Below are positions 16,514 to 25,247 of a DNA stretch of 37,209 nucleotides, piece by piece. Source of the stretch: Burkholderiaceae bacterium (GTDB lineage Bacteria > Pseudomonadota > Gammaproteobacteria > Burkholderiales > Burkholderiaceae); NCBI GenBank assembly GCA_947450225.1, contig CANFUO010000012.1, positions 1 to 37,209 of the forward strand, in the 5' to 3' direction. A program made the position numbers and the translations under genes. The first letter of the stretch is position 1. Each line of letters starts with the position of its first letter. Under the pieces are notes generated by a model, which was not told the origin of the DNA, ran no database searches, and worked only from the letters and a program-made list of their open reading frames with translations.

Positions 16514-18124
16514 ATGACAACTGTTACTACAATACCCGATACCGCTCACGGTCATGGTGATCATGATCATGCTCATGCTCATGCAATGCCACATGGATGG
16601 AGGCGTTGGTTGTTTGCGACCAACCACAAAGACATCGGCACAATGTATCTCGTCTTTGCTTTGACGAATCTCTTTGCTGGTGGAACGATGGCTTTATTAA
16701 TTCGTTTAGAGTTATTTCAGCCTGGATTACAGTTTCTCCGCCCTGAATTCTTTAATCAGTTAACCACCATGCATGGTTTGATTATGGTTTTTGGCGCAAT
16801 CATGCCAGCCTTTGTCGGTTTTGCGAATCTGATGATTCCCTTGCAAATTGGCGCATCAGATATGGCATTTGCAAGGATGAACAACTTTAGTTTCTGGATT
16901 ATGCCGGTGGCTGGTTTGTTATTGTTTGGATCCTTCTTAGCACCAGGTGGTGCTACAGCTGCGGGTTGGACTTTGTACGCTCCTTTATCCGTGCAAATGG
17001 GTCCTGGTATGGACATGACAATTTTTGCGATTCACTTAATGGGGGCCTCGTCAATTATGGGCTCCATTAACATAATTGTGACGATTTTGAACATGCGAGC
17101 GCCTGGCTTGTCGCTCATGAAAATGCCTATGTTTTGCTGGACTTGGTTAATTACTGCATATTTATTAATTGCCGTGATGCCTGTTTTGGCTGGAGCTATT
17201 ACGATGGTTCTAACAGATCGTCATTTTGGAACAAGCTTTTTTTCTGCCGCAGGTGGTGGTGACCCAGTGATGTATCAACACATCTTCTGGTTCTTTGGAC
17301 ACCCAGAAGTTTATATTATGATTTTGCCTGCGTTTGGAATCGTCAGTGAAGTTATTCCTACGTTTGCACGTAAAAAATTGTTTGGATATAGCTCGATGGT
17401 GTACGCAACATCTTCTATTGCGATTTTGTCATTCATTGTTTGGGCACACCACATGTTTGCAACAGGTATGCCAGTGACGGGTCAACTTTTCTTCATGTAT
17501 GCAACGATGTTAATTGCCGTACCGACAGGTGTTAAGGTGTTTAACTGGATTGCAACAATGTGGAGAGGTTCGCTCTCATTTGAAACCCCGATGCTTTGGG
17601 CAATTGGATTTATCTTTGTATTTACCTTAGGTGGTTTCACAGGCTTAATTTGTGCGATGGCGCCAATTGATATTGGTATCCAAGATACATATTACGTTGT
17701 AGCCCACTTCCACTATGTATTGGTTGCTGGATCTTTATTTGCGATGTTCTCAGGATTTTATTATTGGGCGCCAAAATGGACAGGGTTTATGGTAAATGAA
17801 ACCCGCGGTAAAGTGCATTTTTGGTCTTCCATGATTTTCTTTAACGTCACATTCTTCCCGATGCATTTTCTAGGTTTAGCAGGTATGCCAAGACGTTACG
17901 CAGATTATCCAGTTCAATTTGCTGATTTCAATGCAGTTGCATCAATCGGCGCATTAGGATTTGGTTTATCTCAGCTCTACTTCTTGCTGGCAGTTGTTCT
18001 GCCTACATACCGTGGCGGCAAAAAAGCAGAAGCACAAGCATGGGAAGGCGCTGAAGGTTTAGAGTGGACAATTCCATCACCAGCACCATTCCACACTTTT
18101 GAAACACCTCCAGTTATCAAGTAA
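16514..18124 (+). CDS. ctaD: Cytochrome c oxidase subunit I
   Basis: The 536-residue catalytic subunit holds heme a, heme a3 and CuB. It has a histidine-rich N-terminus (about residues 12-26, alternating His with Gly, Asp and Ala), then [20 protein letters not shown]. Proton-path and metal residues are in place: [13 protein letters not shown] (D-channel Asp), [14 protein letters not shown] (Glu and the His-Tyr pair), [11 protein letters not shown] (CuB His pair), PTGVKVFNW (K-channel Lys) and [14 protein letters not shown] (heme ligands). GGAG precedes the ATG. The His-rich leader may bind copper, but I believe it is common in related oxidases. Confidence 0.96.
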   Translation: MTTVTTIPDTAHGHGDHDHAHAHAMPHGWRRWLFATNHKDIGTMYLVFALTNLFAGGTMALLIRLELFQPGLQFLRPEFFNQLTTMHGLIMVFGAIMPAFVGFANLMIPLQIGASDMAFARMNNFSFWIMPVAGLLLFGSFLAPGGATAAGWTLYAPLSVQMGPGMDMTIFAIHLMGASSIMGSINIIVTILNMRAPGLSLMKMPMFCWTWLITAYLLIAVMPVLAGAITMVLTDRHFGTSFFSAAGGGDPVMYQHIFWFFGHPEVYIMILPAFGIVSEVIPTFARKKLFGYSSMVYATSSIAILSFIVWAHHMFATGMPVTGQLFFMYATMLIAVPTGVKVFNWIATMWRGSLSFETPMLWAIGFIFVFTLGGFTGLICAMAPIDIGIQDTYYVVAHFHYVLVAGSLFAMFSGFYYWAPKWTGFMVNETRGKVHFWSSMIFFNVTFFPMHFLGLAGMPRRYADYPVQFADFNAVASIGALGFGLSQLYFLLAVVLPTYRGGKKAEAQAWEGAEGLEWTIPSPAPFHTFETPPVIK

Positions 18125-18133
18125 TTCTTATAT

Positions 18134-18238
18134 ATGGAGAAAACTTCTGCAACAAATAAAAGAATGGCATTTACGCTTCTTAGTATTGCCATTACTTTTT
18201 TTATTGCGATTATTATTAAAAAAATGATTTTCGGGTAG
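18134..18238 (+). CDS. Small single-span protein, cytochrome oxidase small assembly protein
   Basis: A 34-residue open reading frame (MEKTSATNKRMAF, a hydrophobic stretch rich in Ile and Phe, ending KKMIFG) lies nine bases after ctaD and 12 bases before ctaG. It has a short polar start, one membrane helix (about 12-28) and a basic end. Burkholderiales oxidase loci carry a similar tiny gene at this position, named cytochrome oxidase small assembly protein. No strong ribosome binding site is seen, so it may be translated by coupling to ctaD. A second in-frame ATG is codon 11, but starting there would remove the polar leader. The exact function is unknown. Confidence 0.7.
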   Translation: MEKTSATNKRMAFTLLSIAITFFIAIIIKKMIFG

Positions 18239-18250
18239 ATTCCAGATCAC

Positions 18251-18844
18251 ATGTTTTCAATAACTACTCTGAACCGTCAAATGCTTATAAGGCTACTTTC
18301 AGTAGCCTTATTTATGTTTGGTTTTGGTTATGCCTTGGTACCTGCTTATAAAGCGATTTGTGAGATTACAGGCATTAATGTGGTTACCAATAAAAATGAA
18401 TACGGTATTCGAGCATATGGTGCAAAAAAGCCAGCTAACGATAATTCACAAATCGATCTAGCGCGCACTATTACAGTAGAATTTGATTCAAATGCCAAAG
18501 GTCCACTGCGTTTTAGGCCCGTCAAAAACTATATGGAAGTTCATCCTGGAGAATTAAATCAAATCACGTATGAAGTGGTAAACGAACAAAATAAAGTGGT
18601 TGTGGCTCAAGCAATACCGAGTTATGCACCAAAAGTTGCAACTAATCATTTCACGAAGATTGAATGTTTTTGTTTTTCACAACAAACACTCCAACCAAAC
18701 GAGTCTCGTCAAATGCCAGTAGTCTTTATCATTGACAAGGATTTACCAAAAGATGTGAAGACGATTACTTTGTCGTATACATTTTTTGAGATACAAGGAG
18801 CAAATCCAGTGGTTAGGGGAGAAGTCAAACCCTCAAAAATATAG
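18251..18844 (+). CDS. ctaG: Cytochrome c oxidase assembly protein CtaG (Cox11 family)
   Basis: A 197-residue copper chaperone that inserts CuB into subunit I. An N-terminal membrane helix (about 10-30, ending YALVPAYKAICEITG) anchors a periplasmic beta domain. The copper-binding motif is KIECFCFSQQTL, with the two cysteines of the Cox11 family. RFRPVKNYMEVHPGE and ITLSYTFFEIQ are family segments. It is followed by a DUF2970 gene after seven bases. Confidence 0.95.
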   Translation: MFSITTLNRQMLIRLLSVALFMFGFGYALVPAYKAICEITGINVVTNKNEYGIRAYGAKKPANDNSQIDLARTITVEFDSNAKGPLRFRPVKNYMEVHPGELNQITYEVVNEQNKVVVAQAIPSYAPKVATNHFTKIECFCFSQQTLQPNESRQMPVVFIIDKDLPKDVKTITLSYTFFEIQGANPVVRGEVKPSKI

Positions 18845-18851
18845 GGTTGAT

Positions 18852-19055
18852 ATGTCTAAAGACAATGAAGTATTACGTTTTTTTAAATCCATGAAAGCAG
18901 TGTTTTGGGGATTTTTAGGAGTAAGAAAAGGAAGTGGGCAGGAAGAAGATATGGCCTCCCTGACATTTGTTCATGTAATAATTGCAGGTGTAGTTGGCGT
19001 GGTCATTTTTATGTCAGTCCTACTTTTAATAGTAAAAGCAGTTTTAGCAAAATAA
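18852..19055 (+). CDS. DUF2970-family small membrane protein
   Basis: A 67-residue protein between ctaG and ctaE. The N-terminal half is soluble (MSKDNEVLRFFKSMKAVFWGFLGVRKG), and the C-terminal half is one membrane helix (about 38-65). This matches DUF2970, whose members stand at this place in Burkholderiales oxidase operons; the function is unknown, and a part in oxidase assembly or stability is inferred only from location. The start at 18852 is preferred; a longer frame from 18786 would overlap ctaG and add unrelated sequence. Confidence 0.8.
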   Translation: MSKDNEVLRFFKSMKAVFWGFLGVRKGSGQEEDMASLTFVHVIIAGVVGVVIFMSVLLLIVKAVLAK

Positions 19056-19086
19056 TTTTTTTAAGTTTAATTTTTAGGAGAGCAAT

Positions 19087-19947
19087 ATGTCCTCAACACC
19101 AACTCAAGCACCATATTACTTTGTGCCTGAGCCATCTCACCATCCTGTACGAGCGAGTATTGGATTGTTGGCTTTTGGTATCGGTATGTCACAATGGGTT
19201 AATGGCCACCAGTGGGCCGCCTACCTAACACTAGCCGGTGTGTTGTGGTTATTGTTTGTGTTGTATCAGTGGTTTGGAGACGCGATTCGCGAATCCGAGG
19301 GTGGTTTAAACAGCGTCAACGTAGACGTATCTTATCGCTGGGCGATGAGTTGGTTTATTTTTTCTGAAATCATGTTTTTTGGTGCTTTTTTCTCCTCCTT
19401 GTTTTATGCAAGAAGCATTGCAATGCCATGGTTAGGCGATATTGACAATCAGTTGATTTGGCCTAATTTTGCAGCTAACTGGCCTAATGCTGGACCTGGT
19501 GGATTAGTTGAAGCTTTTAAAACAATGGGCCCATGGCCAATTCCGACAATCAATACAGCCATTTTGCTTACTTCAGGTTTAACAGTTACCTGGGCGCACC
19601 ATGCCTTGCGTGAGAATCATCGTAAGCAAGCCATTACAGGCCTTGCCCTTACAGTTGCGTTAGGATTTATATTCGTGTGTTTTCAAATGTATGAATATAT
19701 TCATGCATATTCTGAATTGAACTTAAAGCTCACTTCAGGCATTTATGGCTCAACCTTCTTCTTATTGACAGGTTTTCACGGATTTCATGTGACCTTAGGT
19801 GCGATCATGTTGGCGGTGATTTTGCGCCGCCTGATTAAAGGCCACTTTACAGCAGATAATCATTTCGGGTTTGAAGGTGCAGCATGGTATTGGCACTTTG
19901 TCGACGTCGTATGGTTAGGCCTGTATTTACTTGTATATTGGATGTAA
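19087..19947 (+). CDS. ctaE: Cytochrome c oxidase subunit III
   Basis: The 286-residue membrane subunit III, with seven expected helices. Recognisable segments are YYFVPEPSHHPVRASIG at the start, YRWAMSWFIFSEIMFFGAFF with the conserved Glu, LLTSGLTVTWAHHALRENH and LTGFHGFHVTLGAIML, and the end EGAAWYWHFVDVVWLGLYLLVYW. TAGGAG lies before the ATG. It is the last gene of the operon, and a strong terminator begins at its stop codon. Confidence 0.96.
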   Translation: MSSTPTQAPYYFVPEPSHHPVRASIGLLAFGIGMSQWVNGHQWAAYLTLAGVLWLLFVLYQWFGDAIRESEGGLNSVNVDVSYRWAMSWFIFSEIMFFGAFFSSLFYARSIAMPWLGDIDNQLIWPNFAANWPNAGPGGLVEAFKTMGPWPIPTINTAILLTSGLTVTWAHHALRENHRKQAITGLALTVALGFIFVCFQMYEYIHAYSELNLKLTSGIYGSTFFLLTGFHGFHVTLGAIMLAVILRRLIKGHFTADNHFGFEGAAWYWHFVDVVWLGLYLLVYWM

Positions 19948-19978
19948 AAAAACCGCTGCGATGCAGCGGTTTTTTTTA
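19947..19978. terminator. Bidirectional rho-independent terminator
   Basis: ACCGCTGC (19952-19959), loop GAT and GCAGCGGT (19963-19970) form a perfect 8-bp stem with an A run on the left and a T run on the right. It can end both the ctaE transcript and the convergent DUF2909 transcript. Confidence 0.93.
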
Positions 19979-19985
19979 TTCCCTA

Positions 19986-20195
19986 TTATTGTCCGACTTT
20001 AATGCCCGTACTTTGAATCCACCCTAAGTAGTGGGCAAGCCATACTGATGCAAATAAAAGTATGGAAAGACCAATCCTGATGAAGAGTGAACGTACCATA
20101 TTAGAACTCGAGCCTTTATCACGCATCATAAAGAAGAGTGCAGAACCAAGGCTAGTTAAAATACAAATAAAGATGATTGGGATAAGAATTTTCAT
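19986..20195 (-). CDS. DUF2909-family twin transmembrane protein
   Basis: A 69-residue protein with two membrane helices (about 3-23 and 37-60) joined by a short loop, MMRDKGSSSNMVRSLFIRIG. It matches the DUF2909 'twin transmembrane protein' family that sits opposite surf1 in Burkholderiales oxidase regions. The function is unknown. It is divergent from surf1 with only 21 bases between the start codons, and has neither a Shine-Dalgarno nor a box at the six-base spacing, so its promoter is unclear; TACAAT (20225-20220 on the minus strand) is a possible -10 box. Confidence 0.75.
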   Translation of the reverse strand: MKILIPIIFICILTSLGSALFFMMRDKGSSSNMVRSLFIRIGLSILLFASVWLAHYLGWIQSTGIKVGQ

Positions 20196-20216
20196 AAATG
20201 GGCACTTGCTGAATTA

Positions 20217-20990
20217 ATGATTGTATCTAGAATTATTCAGGATATCAAAAAAAGACCAATCGCATTTATTGCGATGCTGTGCCTAGTCATTTTAGGTGTT
20301 GAATTGGGATTATGGCAATTGCGAAGAGCGACAGTCAAAATAGAGCAAGCTCAAGCGATTCATGAAAAAGCAAATTTACCTATACTTATTGCAAGTGAAA
20401 AAAGTTGGACTTTAGAGCAAGCACTTTACTATCGTATGCAGGCGACAGGCTATTGGATCCCAGAGGAAGGGATTTGGCTAGCAAATCGCCCCCACCCACT
20501 AGGAAAAGATCCCAAAACCGGAATTGCAACAGGCTTTAATTTGCTGATGCCCTTGCGTTTAGACTCAAAGCCTGAAATGACCTTATGGATTAATCGTGGC
20601 TGGGTGCCCAGAAATTTTCAAGAAATGAATCAAGTACCAAGCATTAGAACAAATAAAGAAAAAGTTAGCATTGAAGGCATTGTATTTGCTGATAGTGGCA
20701 AAACGTATCAGCTTTCACCAGAAACACTCAGCCGCGCAAGTGACGGCTTAAAAATACAAGAAAATCTCGTCTTAAGCGAAAAAGAAGCATTGAGTGGGCG
20801 TGTATTGCCATTTGTTGTCCGTATGCAAAATTCCCCTAAAGAAGATGGTTTAGATCAAACTTTACCCACCCTGAAAAGTGGAGTAAACACCCATTATGGG
20901 TATGCTTTCCAATGGTTTGGATTGGCAGTAATGACCTTTTTATATTGGGTATTTACAACTTTTCGCAAAAGATCTCAATCATTGCGATAA
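20217..20990 (+). CDS. SURF1-family cytochrome oxidase assembly protein
   Basis: A 257-residue SURF1 (Shy1) protein that helps put heme a into subunit I. It has the classic layout: an N-terminal helix (about 14-32) followed by LGLWQLRRATVK, a periplasmic domain with ANRPHPLG and LWINRGWVPRNF, and a C-terminal helix preceded by THYGYAFQWFGLA. It begins the second oxidase assembly group. No ribosome binding site or clear promoter is visible before the ATG. Confidence 0.93.
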   Translation: MIVSRIIQDIKKRPIAFIAMLCLVILGVELGLWQLRRATVKIEQAQAIHEKANLPILIASEKSWTLEQALYYRMQATGYWIPEEGIWLANRPHPLGKDPKTGIATGFNLLMPLRLDSKPEMTLWINRGWVPRNFQEMNQVPSIRTNKEKVSIEGIVFADSGKTYQLSPETLSRASDGLKIQENLVLSEKEALSGRVLPFVVRMQNSPKEDGLDQTLPTLKSGVNTHYGYAFQWFGLAVMTFLYWVFTTFRKRSQSLR

Positions 20991-21014
20991 TAGTTATTTA
21001 TTCAAACACGTAAG

Positions 21015-21665
21015 ATGCAAAATCAAGAACACTTAATTCCCGCTAGCAAAGCAAACGCCTCTGAAAGACGCAAATCTGGCATGTGGCAAATGTGGTTGAT
21101 TATCGTCATCTTTGCAGCCCCAGTCATTGCTTCTTATGTTACCTTTTATGTGATCAAGCCAATGGGAGGAAAAACGAATTATGGTCAATTGGTTTACCCC
21201 GTTCAGTCGGCACCTGAAGACTCTTTAATGCCTGTAGTGTATGGGAAATGGACCTTGTTATTAGCTAGGCCTGCAGCAACTTGTGAACAAGATGAAGAAA
21301 ACTGTGTCAAGCTTCTTTATCTGATGCGTCAAGTTAGGGCATCACTTGGAAGAGACGTGGGCCGCTTGCAAATTGTTTGGGTCAACACAGATAATGCCCC
21401 AGTAAGCCAATCGCTCAAGGAAGCTTATGATGAAAAACAGGCGGGAGTAAAGATCGTCAATATTCCCTCAAAGGCCTCATCAAAGCAAGAATTACTTGAC
21501 TGGTTAGCAATGGATGATTCATCTGATGCTATCCAGTTATTAGATCCAAGAGGAGCACGCATGATGAGATTTCCAGTAAAGCCTCAAGCTCCAGAGTTTC
21601 CGAAGATGCGCAAAGATATTGAAAAGTTACTGAAGTGGAATCCAACTGGCAAGTTGGGTAATTAA
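21015..21665 (+). CDS. Membrane-anchored thioredoxin-like protein of the oxidase cluster
   Basis: A 216-residue protein with one N-terminal membrane helix (about 25-48) and a periplasmic domain. The pattern VVYGKWTLLLARPAATCEQD, YLMRQVRASLGRDVGRLQIVWV and LLDPRGARMMRFP recalls Sco/SenC-type thioredoxin folds, and Burkholderiales carry such a gene between surf1 and ctaA. The two cysteines are six residues apart (CEQDEENC), not the CxxxC of true Sco proteins, so copper binding is doubtful. A role in oxidase assembly is inferred from position. Confidence 0.6.
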   Translation: MQNQEHLIPASKANASERRKSGMWQMWLIIVIFAAPVIASYVTFYVIKPMGGKTNYGQLVYPVQSAPEDSLMPVVYGKWTLLLARPAATCEQDEENCVKLLYLMRQVRASLGRDVGRLQIVWVNTDNAPVSQSLKEAYDEKQAGVKIVNIPSKASSKQELLDWLAMDDSSDAIQLLDPRGARMMRFPVKPQAPEFPKMRKDIEKLLKWNPTGKLGN

Positions 21666-21683
21666 CTTGAAAAAGGTAAACAC

Positions 21684-22790
21684 ATGTCTTGGCAACTGAT
21701 AACTCAATTAGGAGTAATTGCGTTGTTGCTTGCATCAATGCCACTGATGTATATGGCCTATCAAGGTAAGTTACAAAACTTAAAACAATTTATTTGGGCG
21801 CTTGTTTTTTTTACCTTTGACTTAATTCTATTTGGGGCATTTACACGATTAACTGACTCTGGACTTGGTTGCCCAGATTGGCCAGGATGTTATGGTCACT
21901 CAAACCCTCTCTTAGCAATGGGACAAATTCAAGAAGCGCAAACACAGATGCCATTTGGACCTGTGACTGTGAGTAAAGCTTGGATTGAAATGTTGCATCG
22001 TTATTTTGCGAGTGGCGTTGGATTTTTAATTTTGACTTTAACCCTACTGGCGTGGAAAAAACGAGATATTTTTGGGAAAAGGTTTTTTGCTTATTCGCTA
22101 GGGTTATTGATTTTGGTTTGTTTACAAGGTGCCTTTGGAGCCTTCACCGTTACACTGCGTCTTCAGCCCCTGATTGTTTCCTTACATTTAATGTTTGCAT
22201 TACTGCTCATCATGGGGTTAACTGCCTTAACCGAAGTGACGAATCAAGGCCAAAACATACAAAAGCCAAAAAAATATCATACCTCGATCGTCTTGCTGGT
22301 TATTGTGGTGGTGTTGAGTCAAACATTTTTAGGTGCTTGGGTGAGCACAAACTACGCTGTGTTAGCCTGTAGTGGTTTCCCAACGTGTAATGAAGTGTGG
22401 TTACCTGGAATGGACTTTATGAATGGATTTACGTGGTGGCGTGAATTAGGTAAAACAGCCTCAGGGGAGTATTTGTCTATTGAGGCTTTAGTGGCAATCC
22501 ATTGGACACATCGTCTAGGCGCATTGATTACTACATTGACTGTGATTTGCTTTTTATTTTTCCTGGCAAAAATCAAGAATGAAGGTAATCAAGCTTGGCA
22601 GGGACACTCCACCTTTTGGGGAAGATTTGTAGGGGTGGTTTTGCTTACACAAATTTTCAGTGGGCTTTCAAATGTTATTTTTGAGTGGCCAATGATTGCT
22701 GCTTTAATACATACCGGTGGGGCGACGGCTTTATTGATTGGCCTGACTAAGTTGTTATTACTCTCTGCTCAAAAGCCTGCATTAACATGA
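21684..22790 (+). CDS. ctaA: Heme A synthase
   Basis: A 368-residue membrane enzyme that oxidises the C8 methyl of heme O to give heme A. It has eight expected helices and four heme-binding histidines in [31 protein letters not shown] and AALIHTGGA. Cys pairs occur in the periplasmic loops ([12 protein letters not shown] and [11 protein letters not shown]), as in CtaA proteins of this class. AAAGG lies before the ATG. The stop overlaps the cyoE start by four bases, so heme O and heme A synthases are translated together. Confidence 0.95.
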   Translation: MSWQLITQLGVIALLLASMPLMYMAYQGKLQNLKQFIWALVFFTFDLILFGAFTRLTDSGLGCPDWPGCYGHSNPLLAMGQIQEAQTQMPFGPVTVSKAWIEMLHRYFASGVGFLILTLTLLAWKKRDIFGKRFFAYSLGLLILVCLQGAFGAFTVTLRLQPLIVSLHLMFALLLIMGLTALTEVTNQGQNIQKPKKYHTSIVLLVIVVVLSQTFLGAWVSTNYAVLACSGFPTCNEVWLPGMDFMNGFTWWRELGKTASGEYLSIEALVAIHWTHRLGALITTLTVICFLFFLAKIKNEGNQAWQGHSTFWGRFVGVVLLTQIFSGLSNVIFEWPMIAALIHTGGATALLIGLTKLLLLSAQKPALT

Positions 22791-23665
22791 CTCAAATGAC
22801 CTTAACTCGAACCAAATGGCGTAATTTGTATGCCCTAACGAAGCCACGAGTAACGCAATTGGCGGTTTTTTGTGCGATTATTGGGATGTTTTTAGCAACC
22901 CCAGGTATGGTGCCTTGGTCTGTTTTAATTGGGGCATCGTTTGGCATTTTGCTATTAGCAAGCGCCGCTTTTGCGGTGAATTGTTTGATTGAGCAAAAGG
23001 TAGATGCCAAAATGAAACGAACTGCTTGGCGGGCGTCAGCAACAGGCGAGGTCAGTACTTCTGAAATAGTTATTATGTCTGCTGTCTTAGGCGTGCTTGG
23101 TTCAGTGATGCTATGGTTTTTTGCGAACCCCTTGACCATGTGGTTAACCATATTAACTTTTGTTGGTTATGCAATTATTTATACATGGTTTTTAAAGCCT
23201 GCCACATCACAAAATATTGTGATTGGTGGTCTATCTGGGGCGATGCCTCCAGCATTAGGATGGGCAGCTGTAGCTAATGAAGTGCCGCCGGAAGCATGGC
23301 TGCTCGTACTCATTATTTTTGTCTGGACCCCCCCACATTTCTGGGCTTTAGCGTTATATCGTCGTGAAGATTATGAGAAATCTGAATTGCCAATGTTACC
23401 CAACACGCATGGGGAGCAATATACTTTGTTACATATTGTTCTCTACACATTGATTATGTTGGCAGCATCGATTCTTCCTTATGTGTATGGAATGAGTGGC
23501 TTAGTGTATTTGTTTAGTGCGTTGATTTTAGGGTTTGTATTTTTAGGATATACAGTTAAGCTGTATAGGAACTATTCAGATGCCCTTGCGAAAAAAACAT
23601 TTAAGTACTCTATTTGGTATCTCTCTTTATTATTTGGGGCTCTATTGATTGATCACTATGTTTAA
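22787..23665 (+). CDS. cyoE: Protoheme IX farnesyltransferase (heme O synthase)
   Basis: A 292-residue UbiA-family prenyltransferase that adds a farnesyl group to heme B. The first motif, [18 protein letters not shown], carries part of the Asp-rich prenyl-diphosphate site. The second conserved loop is [27 protein letters not shown] with the following NTHGE. Nine helices are expected. It overlaps ctaA by four bases and sco by eight. The product feeds directly into CtaA. It is also called ctaB. Confidence 0.95.
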   Translation: MTQMTLTRTKWRNLYALTKPRVTQLAVFCAIIGMFLATPGMVPWSVLIGASFGILLLASAAFAVNCLIEQKVDAKMKRTAWRASATGEVSTSEIVIMSAVLGVLGSVMLWFFANPLTMWLTILTFVGYAIIYTWFLKPATSQNIVIGGLSGAMPPALGWAAVANEVPPEAWLLVLIIFVWTPPHFWALALYRREDYEKSELPMLPNTHGEQYTLLHIVLYTLIMLAASILPYVYGMSGLVYLFSALILGFVFLGYTVKLYRNYSDALAKKTFKYSIWYLSLLFGALLIDHYV

Positions 23666-24257
23666 TAGAAACACTAAACTGTTATTGATGGTGTTTTTGA
23701 GCATCATTACCTTGATATCTTGTTCACAAAAAATCAAATTTAATCATGTTGATATTACAGGATCAACATCATTTGTACCTGCATTTGAACTGCAAGACCA
23801 TCATGGACAAGTACGTCATCTAGAGGACTTCAAAGGAAAGATACTGATTGTTTTCTTCGGTTATACACAATGCCCTGATGTCTGCCCTTCAACAATGTTT
23901 GAAATGCAAAGAGTGATGGCCTTGATGGGTAAGGATGCTGATCAAATACAGGTAGCTTTTATTACTTTAGATCCCGAGAGAGATACTTTGGAATTATTAG
24001 AAAAATATGTACCGAGTTTTGGTACAAGGTTTTTAGGCTTAAGACCAGCAGCTCCAGAGGCTTTAGAGCAGGTTGTTAAAGGTTATAAGGTATTTTATCA
24101 AAAAGTGTCAGGAAAAGATCCTCAGTACTACACGATTGATCATACGGCGGGCAGTTACGTGATTGATAAAAATAGTCAATTACGACTGTTTGTAAAACAC
24201 AACCAAGGTGAAAAGGCTCTTGCCGAAGATTTAAAGCAGCTTTTAAAAATGAATTAA
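23658..24257 (+). CDS. Sco1/SenC-family copper chaperone lipoprotein
   Basis: A 199-residue protein that delivers copper to the CuA site of subunit II. The N-terminal hydrophobic stretch ends in a lipobox (LISC, Cys near residue 22), suggesting a lipid anchor. The thioredoxin-like domain has [13 protein letters not shown] with the CxxxC copper ligands and the distal His in [12 protein letters not shown]. The ATG at 23658 overlaps the cyoE end by eight bases; an in-frame TTG at 23649 is less likely. Its stop overlaps the stop of the convergent rpoH gene. Confidence 0.92.
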   Translation: MFNRNTKLLLMVFLSIITLISCSQKIKFNHVDITGSTSFVPAFELQDHHGQVRHLEDFKGKILIVFFGYTQCPDVCPSTMFEMQRVMALMGKDADQIQVAFITLDPERDTLELLEKYVPSFGTRFLGLRPAAPEALEQVVKGYKVFYQKVSGKDPQYYTIDHTAGSYVIDKNSQLRLFVKHNQGEKALAEDLKQLLKMN

Positions 24258-25162
24258 CGGCTAGCGGAAAGATGCATACGCATTTTTTTTAATGCTGCAA
24301 CTTCAATTTGACGCACCCGCTCAGCAGAAATATTAAGCTCAGCAGCAAGGTCATGAAGCGTTAATGAAGCTTGACCTGAATCATTTGATAGCCATCTTGC
24401 TGAAATAATTCGTTTACTTCGATCATCAAGAATGTGAAGAGCAGCATCCAAGCCAGAGGTTTCTAGTTCGATGCCCTCTTTACGAATCAATACTTCCGTT
24501 GGCTCTAGGCTAGAGTCGGACATCCAAGCACCGATTTCCTTTGGGCTATCTTCATCATGATCTGGCTCCAACTGAATATCATGACCACCTAAACGAATTT
24601 CCATATGCTTGACGTCGTCAGCTTTCACATCTAAGGCTTTTGCTAAAGCATTAATTTCATCATCAGACATCGCATTTAAATGAGGCTTGTTGCTTCTCAA
24701 ATTAAAAAAGAGCTTACGTTGAGGCTTCGTTGTAGCAACACGCACTAAGCGCCAATTTTTAAGAATAAATTCATGGATTTCAGCCTTAATCCAATAAAGA
24801 GCATAAGAAACGAGACGAGTTCCTTGGGATAAATCGTATTTTTTTACGGCTTTCATGAGGCCAATATTGCCTTCTTGAATTAAATCCGCATGGGGTAACC
24901 CGTAGCCTAGATATTGTCTAGATACTGAAACAACAACACGCAAATGACTTAAAACAAGTTTACGAGCAGCATCTAAGTCATTCTTTTCAGCCAAATCTTT
25001 AGCTAATTGAATCTCTTCTGAGGCAGTTAACATAGGCATTTGGTTAACCGCTGAAATATAAGCATCAAGCGTACCTACCCCGCCATGAGGCAAGCTTGGC
25101 ATTAGTGGAATCAGTCCACTGGACAACTGAGGGTTTGTACTTGGTATAGCAGGGTTATTCAT
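24254..25162 (-). CDS. rpoH: RNA polymerase heat-shock sigma factor (sigma-32)
   Basis: Directs RNA polymerase to heat-shock promoters. The protein has sigma region 2 (HLRVVVSVSRQYLGYGLPHADLIQEGNIGLMKAVKKYD), the RpoH box RKLFFNLR that marks sigma-32, and a region 4 helix-turn-helix (TLHDLAAELNISAERVRQIE). I place the start at 25162 (302 residues, MNNPAIP) because a -10 box ends six bases upstream; an ATG at 25168 lies inside that spacer and would add two residues. No separate Shine-Dalgarno is present. A CIRCE-like operator covers the promoter, so the gene may be repressed by HrcA. Confidence 0.95.
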   Translation of the reverse strand: MNNPAIPSTNPQLSSGLIPLMPSLPHGGVGTLDAYISAVNQMPMLTASEEIQLAKDLAEKNDLDAARKLVLSHLRVVVSVSRQYLGYGLPHADLIQEGNIGLMKAVKKYDLSQGTRLVSYALYWIKAEIHEFILKNWRLVRVATTKPQRKLFFNLRSNKPHLNAMSDDEINALAKALDVKADDVKHMEIRLGGHDIQLEPDHDEDSPKEIGAWMSDSSLEPTEVLIRKEGIELETSGLDAALHILDDRSKRIISARWLSNDSGQASLTLHDLAAELNISAERVRQIEVAALKKMRMHLSASR

Positions 25163-25168
25163 ACCCAT

Positions 25169-25198
25169 ATTCTAGCACTCATTTAACGAGAGTGCCAA
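25169..25198 (-). promoter_or_regulatory. CIRCE-like operator overlapping the rpoH promoter
   Basis: On the minus strand TTGGCACTC, nine bases, then GAGTGCTAG (25198 to 25172) match CIRCE (TTAGCACTC-N9-GAGTGCTAA) with one change in each arm. TTGGCA (25198-25193) fits a -35 box, and TAGAAT (25174-25169) fits a -10 box with an 18-base spacer; the ATG at 25162 follows after six bases. A repressor such as HrcA bound here would block the whole promoter. Confidence 0.75.
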
Positions 25199-25247
25199 TG
25201 AATTTTAAACACCTAAGTTATTGATAGGTATAGTTAAATAATAGATA

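Noticed and set aside
16538-16600. Histidine-rich repeat at the start of ctaD as a novel metal-binding insertion
   Set aside because: Similar His-rich leaders are, to my knowledge, common in subunit I of related Burkholderiales.
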